Shown here in pieces: positions 53,346 to 62,350 of a stretch of DNA of 64,000 bases. The notes beneath the pieces are model-generated. The model did no database searches and was not told where the DNA came from. It worked only from the letters and a program-made list of their open reading frames with translations. Each line of letters opens with the position of its first letter. The first letter of the stretch is position 1. The position numbers and the translations under genes are program-made. This stretch comes from Mariprofundus sp. NF (lineage in GTDB: Bacteria; Pseudomonadota; Zetaproteobacteria; Mariprofundales; Mariprofundaceae): assembly GCF_013387455.1 (NCBI RefSeq), contig NZ_VWNC01000008.1:1-64000 (forward strand), given 5' to 3'.

Positions 53346-55649
53346 ATGACCTCAGCCATTGCCAAAACCGTCCGTTATTCGCTTATCGTTGTAGGGTTGC
53401 TGATTGTTACGCTGCTTGTTGTCCCATTCTTTATCGATGTGAATAGTTATAAAACGCAGATTGAGCAGAGCGTTGAGGATGCAACCGGACGCAAGCTGAC
53501 TATCGGTAAGGTGAGTGCATCACTCTTCCCATGGATTGGTGTCGAACTGGATGATGTGCATCTTGCCAACCGTGAAGGTTTTGCCAAACGGGATTTTGTC
53601 AGTGTGCAGAAGCTGAATGTGAAACTGGCGCTGCTGCCACTGCTGAGCAAAAATATCGAGATCAAAGATTTCGAAGTGGCAACACCTAAGATCTATCTGG
53701 AGCGTCATGCCGATGGCCAGAGTAACTGGGGCGATCTCATCGCATCTGGCGCTACTGAATCTGAAAGCGAAGCTGCAGCCGCACCATCATCGGAACCATC
53801 ATCGGAACCATCTGCAGCACTGGCTGCTCTGCAGGCTGAATCATTAATACTCACCGGTGGCGAGCTGACCTGGGTGGATGGCAAAGCTGCGCCGGTTGTG
53901 CTCTCCGAATTGAATGTGGCGCTGACCGATGTGCAGTTGGAACGTCCAGTTGCCGTAAAACTCTCAGGCAAACTCTCCGGTAATGCATTTGCCATGGATG
54001 CCACTGTCGGGCCATTGGGTGATCTGAGCACGATTGATCCGGTTAATCTGCCGGTGCAGGGTCAGGTTACGGCTGGCAAAGTGGAGTTGAAAGCATTTAA
54101 ATCATTGATCACTGGCTGGCCTGCAGAGCTGGGTTCGATTGATAACGCTTCGGTCGGTTTTTCCGCCAATATTGAACAGCGTCCTGATGGCCTGCGTCTG
54201 GGTGAGGGTGAACTGGTTCTCAATTCACTGATCAATGTCAAACTCGGTTGGAAGGTTGATATGGCCAAAGCCGATCGTCTTGAGGTGCGCCGCGCCGCGC
54301 TTGCCATTAACGGCAAGGATATCCTGGAGGCCAAAGGCAGTGTGAAACAACTGACTACGACACCTTCATTTCAACTGCGTCTGGACGGCCATCCGCTTGA
54401 GCGCAGCTGGTTAGCGGCATTCGCGCCTGATCTGAACACACTCTATGCCGGCCACCCATCGCCCTGGAAAGAGGTGAAATTCAGCACGCTTCTCGCCGGT
54501 GACAGTAAACAGGTTGAAATCCGCGATATGCAGTTGATGCTGGATCAGGAGCTTGTTCAGATCTCAGGCGCGGTGGTTTATGCCGTTCCCGATATCCGTT
54601 TGCGCATTGCCACGCGTGATCTGCATATGGATCCGTGGCTACCGCAGCCCAAGCAGGAGTCAAAACCAGCTTCCAGCCAGCCAGCTTCCAGTGGCTCTGG
54701 GGCAGCTGCTGCCGAGAAGCCGCCCGTAGAGCCGGATCTGCGTTTTCTTACACCGTGGCGTGTGACGGCCAAGATGCAGGCAGACACGCTCTATCTGCGT
54801 GGTATGGAGATGAAGAACTTCAATGTAAACATCAGCGGTTCCAACGGTCTTTTTAATCTCAACCCGCTGCGGTTTAATCTCTCCGGTGGCACAGTAACTG
54901 AAAAGGCGAGCCTGAATGCGGCCACTTATCCTGCCAGCTGGAAGGAGTCGGTTCATATTACAGATGTAAAAGTCGGGCCACTGCTTAAAGCACTGGCTGA
55001 TATGGATATGCTTGAAGGTAGTCTGTCGATGGATACCAATATGAAAGCGACAGGATTGACAGAGGCAGGTGTCAAAACGCTCAACGGTCGCGGCAATGTG
55101 CTGATGCGCAATGGTAAGATCAAAGGTTTTGATATGGCCGGTGCCATCCGCAAATTCACCAATCCGATGGCGGCAACCGGCCCCCAAGAGACCGATTTCT
55201 CACAGCTCTCGGGAAGTTTCACTGTGAAAAATGGTGTGGCTGATAACCGGGATCTGTTTATGGCTTCACCACTACTGCGTGTAACCGGAAGTGGCACAGT
55301 TGATCTGGTGCAGAAGCTGCTGGATTACCATGTTAAACCGCGCGTAGTGGGCACACTGAAAGGGCAGGGGGATGCATCACCGGTTCGTCGAGGTCTGACC
55401 GTTCCACTGCATATCAGCGGCCCATTTGCTGCCCCGAGTGTGAAACCGGAGATTAGTGCCTCCACCCTTATCGACAATGCTCCGGCGCTGTTGAAAAAAG
55501 GTAAGGTGGGCGGAGCGCTGGGTAAGATTCTCGGTGGTGATAAAGCTGCAGGTACAGCTCCTGCAGATCAGACTGCGGAGCAGCCGGCAGCACCTGAATC
55601 GCGTGAGAAGAAGTTGCTCAAAGGGCTGGGTGGTGCACTCGGTTTTTAA
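53346..55649 (+). CDS. AsmA-family protein
   Basis: The product has 767 residues. An N-terminal helix anchors it in the inner membrane (about 10-30), followed by VDVNSYKTQIEQSVEDATGRKLTIGK, the AsmA start motif. The rest is long, repetitive beta structure, with low-complexity Ser/Ala/Pro linkers near residues 140-155 and 435-455. A C-terminal AsmA_2 part has NGRGNVLMRNGKIKGFDMAGAI. AsmA-like proteins are proposed phospholipid bridges to the outer membrane. ATG 53346 has AAGGAG upstream. Confidence 0.85.
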   Translation: MTSAIAKTVRYSLIVVGLLIVTLLVVPFFIDVNSYKTQIEQSVEDATGRKLTIGKVSASLFPWIGVELDDVHLANREGFAKRDFVSVQKLNVKLALLPLLSKNIEIKDFEVATPKIYLERHADGQSNWGDLIASGATESESEAAAAPSSEPSSEPSAALAALQAESLILTGGELTWVDGKAAPVVLSELNVALTDVQLERPVAVKLSGKLSGNAFAMDATVGPLGDLSTIDPVNLPVQGQVTAGKVELKAFKSLITGWPAELGSIDNASVGFSANIEQRPDGLRLGEGELVLNSLINVKLGWKVDMAKADRLEVRRAALAINGKDILEAKGSVKQLTTTPSFQLRLDGHPLERSWLAAFAPDLNTLYAGHPSPWKEVKFSTLLAGDSKQVEIRDMQLMLDQELVQISGAVVYAVPDIRLRIATRDLHMDPWLPQPKQESKPASSQPASSGSGAAAAEKPPVEPDLRFLTPWRVTAKMQADTLYLRGMEMKNFNVNISGSNGLFNLNPLRFNLSGGTVTEKASLNAATYPASWKESVHITDVKVGPLLKALADMDMLEGSLSMDTNMKATGLTEAGVKTLNGRGNVLMRNGKIKGFDMAGAIRKFTNPMAATGPQETDFSQLSGSFTVKNGVADNRDLFMASPLLRVTGSGTVDLVQKLLDYHVKPRVVGTLKGQGDASPVRRGLTVPLHISGPFAAPSVKPEISASTLIDNAPALLKKGKVGGALGKILGGDKAAGTAPADQTAEQPAAPESREKKLLKGLGGALGF

Positions 55650-55707
55650 AGTAGATTATTACTGAGTGGGAGATCGCCACCTGACGGTGGCTGAAGGGAG
55701 AGGGAAC

Positions 55708-56325
55708 ATGCATCTGTTTGAACACCTCCGGTTACATCCGGAGCGTCCTCAGATTCGCCAGATTCGGCGCGCTGCTGATTTGCTGCGCCAGGGATTGTTT
55801 ATTGCGGTGCCAACCGACAGCACCTATGTGCTGTTATGCCTGCCTCAGTCGACCAGAGCGATAGCTGATATCACCAAGTTCAGACAGCTGGATAGCTCGC
55901 ATATGTGGTCTGTAGTTTGTGAAGACCTGTCGCAAGCAGCAACCTGTGTTCGTATGGATAATTATGCCCACCGCATTCTCAAGCGTTGCCTGCCCGGTGC
56001 CTATACCTTTATTCTTCCTGCCAGCTCATCACTACCCAAGCGCATTTTCGGTAAACGACGCGATGTCGGCATCCGTATTCCTGATAATCAGGTTTGCCAG
56101 ATGCTGCTGGATGAGATGGGTGAAGTGCTGCTGGCTACAACCTTGCAGTTGCCGGGAGAGTCAGAACCTGAATATGATCCGGATGAGTTTGTGCCGAGGC
56201 TGAAACATCTATCGTGTGCGGTGATGGATGCTGGCTGGGGTGGCATGATGCCGACAACGGTGATTGACCTCTGTGAAGGTGAGCCGGAATTGCGCAGGCA
56301 GGGGGCAGGGGAGTGGCCCATTTGA
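55708..56325 (+). CDS. yciO: YciO-type YrdC/Sua5-domain protein
   Basis: The product has 205 residues from ATG 55708, with GGGAGAGG upstream. It is a YrdC-fold nucleotide and RNA-binding domain with FIAVPTDSTYVLLC, KFRQLDSSHMWSVVCEDLS, RCLPGAYTFILPAS, KRRDVGIRIPDN and TTVIDLCEGEPELRRQGAG. The overall match is to YciO rather than TsaC, and YciO may act in threonylcarbamoyl-AMP or related chemistry. It lies 7.4 kb from the domain-minimal hypF, so a link to carbamoyl-AMP is conceivable but unsupported. Confidence 0.85.
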   Translation: MHLFEHLRLHPERPQIRQIRRAADLLRQGLFIAVPTDSTYVLLCLPQSTRAIADITKFRQLDSSHMWSVVCEDLSQAATCVRMDNYAHRILKRCLPGAYTFILPASSSLPKRIFGKRRDVGIRIPDNQVCQMLLDEMGEVLLATTLQLPGESEPEYDPDEFVPRLKHLSCAVMDAGWGGMMPTTVIDLCEGEPELRRQGAGEWPI

Positions 56326-56410
56326 CAGAATTGTGATTTTGGCATCGATCCTGCTGGTGATTTTTAAATAATAAACTAGATTGACGCAATAAAGATTAGA
56401 GAGGGAAGTT

Positions 56411-56932
56411 ATGAAATCATTTTTTGAAAACATTCTGTGGGGTTCACGCTATATGACGCTGCTGGCGGTCTGGTCATGTATTATCGGTATGACACTGCTG
56501 TTTACCCTTTCAGCCATTGATATGGGTAAGCTTCTTCTTGAATTTATTGATGTTTATTTTCTTGGTCACGACGTCCCCGATTTCCATACTCAGGTAGTGA
56601 GCCATGTGATTACCGCTGTGGATGATTTCCTTCTAGCTATGGTACTGCTGATCTTTGGACTTGGTGTGTATGAACTGCATATTGATAAGATCGATTGTGC
56701 CCGTGATAACCAGGCGGCAGGTAAACTTCTGAAGATCGAGAGTCTTGATGATCTGAAAGATCGCTTGGGTAAAGTGATTCTGATGATTCTTGTCGTGGCA
56801 TTCTTCAAGAATGTTTTGCATGTGAAATTTGATGACCCTCTGAATATTCTCTATATGGGTGGCGGCATTTTCCTTGTTTCTCTGGCGCTCTATTTCGGTC
56901 ACAAAGCGGGCCACAAGGCGGAACCTAAGTAG
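56411..56932 (+). CDS. YqhA-family membrane protein (UPF0114)
   Basis: The product has 173 residues with three or four helices. NILWGSRYMTLLAVWSCI at the start, the central DDFLLAMVLLIFGLGVYELHIDKID and the late VILMILVVAFFKNVLHV match UPF0114/YqhA. Function unknown. It is followed 7 bases later by a potassium channel gene, so the pair is probably co-transcribed. Confidence 0.88.
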   Translation: MKSFFENILWGSRYMTLLAVWSCIIGMTLLFTLSAIDMGKLLLEFIDVYFLGHDVPDFHTQVVSHVITAVDDFLLAMVLLIFGLGVYELHIDKIDCARDNQAAGKLLKIESLDDLKDRLGKVILMILVVAFFKNVLHVKFDDPLNILYMGGGIFLVSLALYFGHKAGHKAEPK

Positions 56933-56939
56933 GTTTGCC

Positions 56940-57650
56940 GTGACAAACAGGCTCCTTTTCCAGCGCATCCTCGATGTAAGCCTGTTTATGACGACCATCG
57001 CGGCCGTCGCTACTTCATTTATTAAGGATCTTCCGGAGTGGAGCATTATGGCTGTACTCGTCGTTTTTGTGGTGATGTTTTTTGGCCGCTGGTGGATTGC
57101 TGAGAGTCGTAAAGCCTGGATGAAAGCCAACTGGTTTGATCTGGTGCTGGTGGTGCTTCTCTCATCCCCAATCCTGCGTATGCTGATGGCACTGCGTGTT
57201 GTGCATCTGCTTCCCGCCCTCAGGCTCGGTGTGCTTATTCGCTCCAACAAGGATCGCTTGCTGCGTCTGCTGGTGCTCTCAGGCGATAGTCTTCCTGCTG
57301 CAATGGCGACGCTGTTTGGTCTCGTGTTTATCTTTGGTACGGTCACCTTCTCCCTTGAGCATGGTAGTAATGCGCAGTTCGGGGAGTTTCAGGATGGCCT
57401 CTGGTGGGCTTTTGTAACACTGACCACCGTTGGTTATGGTGACATCGTGCCGCAGACCCCGGCTGGTCGTGTAGTCGCAGTGATGACGATGATCTTTGGC
57501 GTGATTGTCTATTCGCTTGTGGTGGCCAATCTGACTGTATTCCTGGAGAACTACGGCAAGAAAATCGCTGCAGTAACTGCAGCAGAAAAAGTCGCGGTGA
57601 AAGTAGATGAAATAGCTGAGTCCGGTTCTTCAGATAATAAGGGTCAGTAA
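56940..57650 (+). CDS. Voltage-gated-type potassium channel
   Basis: The product has 236 residues from GTG 56940. It has six helices. Helix S4 carries regularly spaced Arg (LRMLMALRVVHLLPALRLGVLIRSNKDRLLRLL), and the pore reads GLWWAFVTLTTVGYGDIVPQT with the K+ selectivity filter TVGYGD. A short cytosolic tail follows. It is KvAP-like by layout. Physiological role unknown. It is coupled with yqhA; earlier in-frame codons lie inside yqhA and were rejected. Confidence 0.87.
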   Translation: MTNRLLFQRILDVSLFMTTIAAVATSFIKDLPEWSIMAVLVVFVVMFFGRWWIAESRKAWMKANWFDLVLVVLLSSPILRMLMALRVVHLLPALRLGVLIRSNKDRLLRLLVLSGDSLPAAMATLFGLVFIFGTVTFSLEHGSNAQFGEFQDGLWWAFVTLTTVGYGDIVPQTPAGRVVAVMTMIFGVIVYSLVVANLTVFLENYGKKIAAVTAAEKVAVKVDEIAESGSSDNKGQ

Positions 57651-57744
57651 ATAGCATCTTCTCAGTTTTGTAATATTCTCCTATAACCTTGTGGTCCGCT
57701 ACTCTTTACGCTCATTTAAGTTCATGGCTTTGAATAATAATCAG

Positions 57745-57760
57745 TGTGATTTTCATCACG
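57745..57760. promoter_or_regulatory. CRP/FNR-type palindrome
   Basis: TGTGA-TTTTCA-TCACG matches 9 of 10 defined bases of the CRP site, and reads equally as GTGAT-N4-ATCAC. It is about 25 bases upstream of a TTGACA (57782-57787) and about 95 before the glycine-zipper gene. Confidence 0.45.
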
Positions 57761-57853
57761 TGCGAAATTCCCCCTAAATAGTTGACATAGTCCACTTTAT
57801 TGAAAAAGTCATTTTCTACAGACTCTCTCCATGCCAATGACAAGGAGGCGACA

Positions 57854-58372
57854 ATGAAAAAAATATTCATAGCCACGTTAATTGTAACATTCACATCAGC
57901 AGCTGCTTATGCAGGTCCTCAGGAGCGCGGTATGGCCACGGGAGCTGCAGTCGGAGCCACCGCCGGAGCTGTAATCGGTTCACAGAGTAATGAGACGGCT
58001 CAGGGTGCTATTATCGGCGCGATGTTCGGTGCCATTGCAGGCGCGATGCTTTCAGATGCCCATGCCACACCTGTGCACTATAGAAGCCAGAGACCAGTTT
58101 ACGTGCAGCCACGCAAACCTCACTACCGTGATCGTCACGCTTCACGTTCACATGGTTGCCGCGACGTAAGGCATGCTCACTATCGAGGCCAAAACCGTTA
58201 CCAGAGGTCTCATGATAGGCATGAACGCCATGAGTACCGTGAACATCGTCGTGATAACAACAGGCACGCTCAGCGTCCGCAGGTTCGCACCAATGAACGT
58301 CACCACTACAGCAATCGTCTGATTCAGGCGAACAACAGGAGAATTGAGCACTACGCACACTCAGGCAGGTAA
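57854..58372 (+). CDS. Exported glycine-zipper protein with His/Arg-rich tail
   Basis: The product has 172 residues from ATG 57854, with AAGGAGG upstream. A signal peptide (KKIFIATLIVTFTSAAAYA) is followed by a glycine zipper (GAAVGATAGAVIGSQSNETAQGAIIGAMFGAIAGAM) of the YMGG/17-kDa-antigen type. The rest, about 100 residues, is very rich in His, Arg, Tyr and Gln. The tail could bind metals or nucleic acids or be an unstructured surface region. Function unknown. A CRP/FNR-type site lies upstream. Confidence 0.75.
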   Translation: MKKIFIATLIVTFTSAAAYAGPQERGMATGAAVGATAGAVIGSQSNETAQGAIIGAMFGAIAGAMLSDAHATPVHYRSQRPVYVQPRKPHYRDRHASRSHGCRDVRHAHYRGQNRYQRSHDRHERHEYREHRRDNNRHAQRPQVRTNERHHYSNRLIQANNRRIEHYAHSGR

Positions 58373-58426
58373 TGTCGATTCGGATGCGGTGGTGGAGATG
58401 CCACTGCCGCATCAAGGTTTGAAGAT

Positions 58427-58457
58427 AAAAAAAGGGCGCTGGATGGCGCCCTTTTTT
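58427..58457. terminator. Bidirectional terminator between the glycine-zipper gene and the aminotransferase
   Basis: An A run, GGGCGC-TGGATG-GCGCCC and a T run form a compact hairpin usable in both directions. Convergent genes end on both sides. Confidence 0.88.
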
Positions 58458-58474
58458 ATGGATGGTTGGCGTTG

Positions 58475-59677
58475 TTAAATCAGCGAGGCAGCAGCTTTTG
58501 CAATGCGATCTACAGCATCTTCCAGCGTATCCTGACTGACTGCATAGGAGAAACGCAGATGGCCGGGAGAACCGAACTCGGTGCCAGGTACAAGTGCAAC
58601 ACCCGCCTCTTCAAGCAACCATTCACAGATCACCAGATCATCACTGAGCAGGATGCCACTCGGTGTCGTTTTGCCGATCCATCCGGCTATCGATGGGAAG
58701 ACGTAGAAAGCACCGTCGGGAACAATAGCCTGCATGCCGGGAATGGCATTGAGTGCATCGACAAGCCAGTTGCGGCGAACCTCATAGGTGCGAACCATCT
58801 CATCCAGCTCATCGGTAGGCCCTGTCAGTGCCGCCAGCGCTGCTTTCTGGGCGATGGAGTTGGGGTTGGAGGTACTCTGCCCCTGAATCTTGCCCATCGC
58901 TTTGATGATGGAGAGGGGGCCTGCACAGAAGCCGATGCGCCAGCCGGTCATGCAGTAGGCTTTAGATACACCGTTAAGGGTAATCGTCTGATCTTTCAGA
59001 TCAGGATTAACCTGAGCAAAGGTAGCGAAGGTTTTGCCATCGAAAAGAATCTTCTCATACATATCATCGGTGGCGACGATCAGACCGGGATGTTTGCGCA
59101 CCACCGCACCGATAGCGGCCAGCTCCTCGGCGGTATAAGCCATACCGGTCGGATTGGACGGGGAGTTGAGGAAGAGCACTTTACAACGGTGGCATAATAC
59201 CTCTTCAAGCTGCTCTGCCGTGATCTTGAAACAATTTTCAGCCGTGGTGTTGACGATTACCGGTGTACCTTCAGTCAGCTTGACCATATCCGGATAAGAG
59301 ACCCAGTAGGGGGCCGGAATAATCGCCCGCTCGCCCGGATTCATCACAGCCATCAGCAGGTTGAAGATGCACTGCTTGCCACCGGTTGAGACAAGAATCT
59401 CATCAGGGGAGTAGTCGAGATCATTATCCCGCTTAAACTTCTCAGCAACTGCTTTGCGCAGCTCTGGAATGCCTGCTACAGCAGTGTAGCGGGTGAAACC
59501 GGCATTGATCGCTTCGATACCCGCTTCGCGGGCCGCTTTCGGTGTTTCGAAATCGGGCTCGCCAACGGAGAGTGAGATGATGCTTTTTCCGGCAGCTCTC
59601 ATCTCAGCAGCTTTTGCAGTAATCGCCAGGGTGGCGGATGGTTTAACTTGTTGGACGCGAATGGATAGTCGTTTCAT
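58475..59677 (-). CDS. Class I aspartate aminotransferase
   Basis: The product has 400 residues. PLP-fold motifs are SLSVGEPDFETP, YTAVAGIPELRKAV, FLNSPSNPTGMAYT and the Lys-containing LNGVSKAYCMTGWRIGF, with a C-terminal RFSYAVSQDTLEDA. It belongs to the 1-beta group of aspartate aminotransferases, which also includes prephenate-competent enzymes. It likely makes aspartate from oxaloacetate and glutamate. It is transcribed alone or with the upstream AsmA-like gene (47-base gap). Confidence 0.92.
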   Translation of the reverse strand: MKRLSIRVQQVKPSATLAITAKAAEMRAAGKSIISLSVGEPDFETPKAAREAGIEAINAGFTRYTAVAGIPELRKAVAEKFKRDNDLDYSPDEILVSTGGKQCIFNLLMAVMNPGERAIIPAPYWVSYPDMVKLTEGTPVIVNTTAENCFKITAEQLEEVLCHRCKVLFLNSPSNPTGMAYTAEELAAIGAVVRKHPGLIVATDDMYEKILFDGKTFATFAQVNPDLKDQTITLNGVSKAYCMTGWRIGFCAGPLSIIKAMGKIQGQSTSNPNSIAQKAALAALTGPTDELDEMVRTYEVRRNWLVDALNAIPGMQAIVPDGAFYVFPSIAGWIGKTTPSGILLSDDLVICEWLLEEAGVALVPGTEFGSPGHLRFSYAVSQDTLEDAVDRIAKAAASLI

Positions 59678-59724
59678 CCCTTAATGATGCCATGGAAACG
59701 TGAATGCTCAAGCGACTATTGTAG

Positions 59725-62343
59725 TTATTGCAGTTGCTGCCAGGAGGGGGTGGGCCACTCACCATCAATGGCGTAGAGCTGGCTCTGATCTTTGCTCTGC
59801 AGAGTACCTTGTATGGCCAATGCATTGCTGACCTCAGCTTTGCCTTGAAACAGTGATCCGCCAAGATTCAGTTTAATCTGGCTGATATCACTCTGCTGAT
59901 CGCGAATTCGGAAGCGAAAACTGAGCTCGCGGAAGCCATGCGAGATCAATTCGGTCTCTTTGATGCCCAGATGTTCTGAGAGGGAGTTAGCCTCGCTCTG
60001 CCTGATCCACTCACCGCTATAGATGAGAATATCACCATTGCTCAAGTTCCAGCTCTCTTGCTTGAGATGAGGGATTTTACCCTGCAATTCAATATTGGCG
60101 TGTAGTTTACCTTTCAGCTCAGCCTGCAGCAGTGAATCCAAACCGTTAATCTGCTGCAACAGCATATTTTTCAAACGTACTTTTCCCGCTATGCCGTAAC
60201 CGCCAGCGTCGAGGGAGATGAGCAGTTTTTTTGAGATAAGCTGACCAGCTGCGATTGAGGCCTGAATATTCTCCAGACTTAATTGATCACTTTTAATGCG
60301 GTAGTAGCCGTGAATAGCCTGCAGCTGATTACTCAGCAGTGTGAGCTGGGCCTGATGGATACGGCCCCGGATATTCAATCCCCTCAGGGACTCAGGTAGT
60401 GCCGGGTAACCCTCGGTTATCAGTGTTGCGGCGAGAATATCTACATCACCAGTAGATTTACGGAAATTGATCTCACCTTTGAGTTCCGCTTCTCCATAGG
60501 GGCCCTGCAGCAGTAGCTGCGGGGATTGAAAAAGACCCTTCTTTGCAGTGATGGATCCGTTGCTATACCAGCTATTTTTTCCAAAGTTCTGCAGGTGCCA
60601 TCTGCCACTCATCTGTTCAGCCCAGTTCATAACACCTGTAGTAGAGCTATTTCTTCTGCTTGAGCCGCTCCCTTCAACAAGCCCCCGGAACTCACTCAAG
60701 CCGGCAGGCAGCAGTACAGCATGGTGCTGAAGCTGATCAAATTGCAGACTGAGGCTTTTAATCTCCAGCTGCTCCTGCTTGTTGCTGCGTTTCCAGACTG
60801 CTTTTTTCAGTGATGAGTTGTCCAGCTGACACTTCTCCATGGCGACTGCAGTTGGCAGCTTATCGCTGTTAGACCAACTGATCTCAGCAATGCAATTTGC
60901 GATGATTGTTTCAGGCTTTTTGAACAGTGACGCATAGGAGATGGCGGCTTTCTCTGCATCAAGATCGAGCTTAAGTCGTTTCTCTTTACGGCTCTGTTGC
61001 AGCTGAATCAATCCGCTTATAAATCCTTCACCATCGAGTTGCGGCTCAATCTGCAGTGAACTGAGTAGCAGGTTGGCAAGCGGCTGCCAGAGTGGTGCAT
61101 CCACCAGATTGGCATTGATCTGCATATCCTTGCTGCCGGAGGATTTCTGACTACTGGTGATAGCCATCTCACCATTTGCATCAGGAGAGGTGAGGATGGC
61201 TTTTGCATACCAGCTCTTTTTATCACCGCGCAGCTCTTCGGTTTGCAGCTCAATTTCAGGTAGCGTGTATTCTCTTTCGTTGTAGCGATAAGAGGCATCT
61301 TTAAGCCTGAATGCTGCACTACTGTCCCAGCTTTTATCACTCCATTGAACATGAGCATTGAGATCGGTCACGCCACTGATCTGCTTATGAAATGATACGC
61401 CTTTTGGAAGCAGAGGCAGCCATGTTTTCAGGTCAATGTTGATGGCATCAATACCTGTTTCACAATGCTGGTTTCTGCATTCGCCATCAATGGCAATGAC
61501 TGCATTGTTATCAAAATGGATAAAGCTGTCGTGCCATGTGAGCAGACCTGCTTCGGGATGCTCCAGTTTGCCACGCAGCCTGAGCGGTGGCTCGTCAGCG
61601 TCACCCTGCAGGCGCATTTCACCGAATACAGCCCATGTCTGATTGTGGGTGATATCGAGTGTCAGAGAGCCACTGATACTGCCTTCAGACTCTTCAAACC
61701 AAGCAAATATCGAAGCGGGTGTGACTGCACGAAGGCGGGCCAGAGGCACGCGATCAAGTTTGAACTTGCCAAAGCCCGCAGAGATTTCTCCATTATAGAA
61801 ATTAAGTCGGCCATGGCCGCTGAGCGAGTGATCTTTTTGCTGCGCCTGCAGCTCCCACAACGTTTCACGGTTGCTACCGATATTACGCAGATCAAGATGC
61901 AGGTTATTGAGCAGGTCAGCCCCATCGAAGGTCTGAATCTTGCTGCGAATCAACTGGATGCGTTCAACCGGTAGTGATGAGATCGCAGAGGAGGTGGGGG
62001 CAACAGCTTCAGGCCGCACTTTAATGATGGCATCGTGGATATCGAGGTTGTTGATCTCAAGTTTACCGAGCAGAAGTGGCAGCAGCCGGATGCCGATGTC
62101 CATATGGCCGGCATCCACCCGGTAGTGCTGCTGTTTCAACGTCACCCCATCCAGTCTCAGACCGATGCCGTGCATGAATGAGAAAGAACTCTCTTTCGCC
62201 TCCAGTCCGACCTGGGTGAAACCCTGCAACTCCTGCATGACATGGTTGTTCAGACTCTTGATATCAAGCCTGACCACCAGCGTCACCGCAAGCGCAAGCA
62301 GAAGTGCGCCAGCAATAGCTAGCCGACGCACTTTCGGGCTCAT
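59725..62343 (-). CDS. Large AsmA-like protein
   Basis: The product has 872 residues. An N-terminal helix (LAIAGALLLALAVTLVV) is followed by a long chain of beta-rich repeats. The start, SFMHGIGLRLDGVTLKQQHYRVDAGHMDIGIRLLPLLLGKLEINNLDIHDAIIKV, is typical of AsmA-domain proteins. The overall look is that of lipid-transport bridge proteins between the two membranes. It is 7 bases downstream of gatB on the same strand. Few Cys are present (ECRNQHC, NCIAE, KCQL). Confidence 0.75.
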   Translation of the reverse strand: MSPKVRRLAIAGALLLALAVTLVVRLDIKSLNNHVMQELQGFTQVGLEAKESSFSFMHGIGLRLDGVTLKQQHYRVDAGHMDIGIRLLPLLLGKLEINNLDIHDAIIKVRPEAVAPTSSAISSLPVERIQLIRSKIQTFDGADLLNNLHLDLRNIGSNRETLWELQAQQKDHSLSGHGRLNFYNGEISAGFGKFKLDRVPLARLRAVTPASIFAWFEESEGSISGSLTLDITHNQTWAVFGEMRLQGDADEPPLRLRGKLEHPEAGLLTWHDSFIHFDNNAVIAIDGECRNQHCETGIDAINIDLKTWLPLLPKGVSFHKQISGVTDLNAHVQWSDKSWDSSAAFRLKDASYRYNEREYTLPEIELQTEELRGDKKSWYAKAILTSPDANGEMAITSSQKSSGSKDMQINANLVDAPLWQPLANLLLSSLQIEPQLDGEGFISGLIQLQQSRKEKRLKLDLDAEKAAISYASLFKKPETIIANCIAEISWSNSDKLPTAVAMEKCQLDNSSLKKAVWKRSNKQEQLEIKSLSLQFDQLQHHAVLLPAGLSEFRGLVEGSGSSRRNSSTTGVMNWAEQMSGRWHLQNFGKNSWYSNGSITAKKGLFQSPQLLLQGPYGEAELKGEINFRKSTGDVDILAATLITEGYPALPESLRGLNIRGRIHQAQLTLLSNQLQAIHGYYRIKSDQLSLENIQASIAAGQLISKKLLISLDAGGYGIAGKVRLKNMLLQQINGLDSLLQAELKGKLHANIELQGKIPHLKQESWNLSNGDILIYSGEWIRQSEANSLSEHLGIKETELISHGFRELSFRFRIRDQQSDISQIKLNLGGSLFQGKAEVSNALAIQGTLQSKDQSQLYAIDGEWPTPSWQQLQ

Positions 62344-62350
62344 TTGATGA

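Noticed and set aside
55708-56325. The YrdC-fold gene as the missing HypF N-terminal module
   Set aside because: It matches the YciO family along its length, lacks acylphosphatase and zinc-finger parts, and is 7 kb away in another transcription unit.
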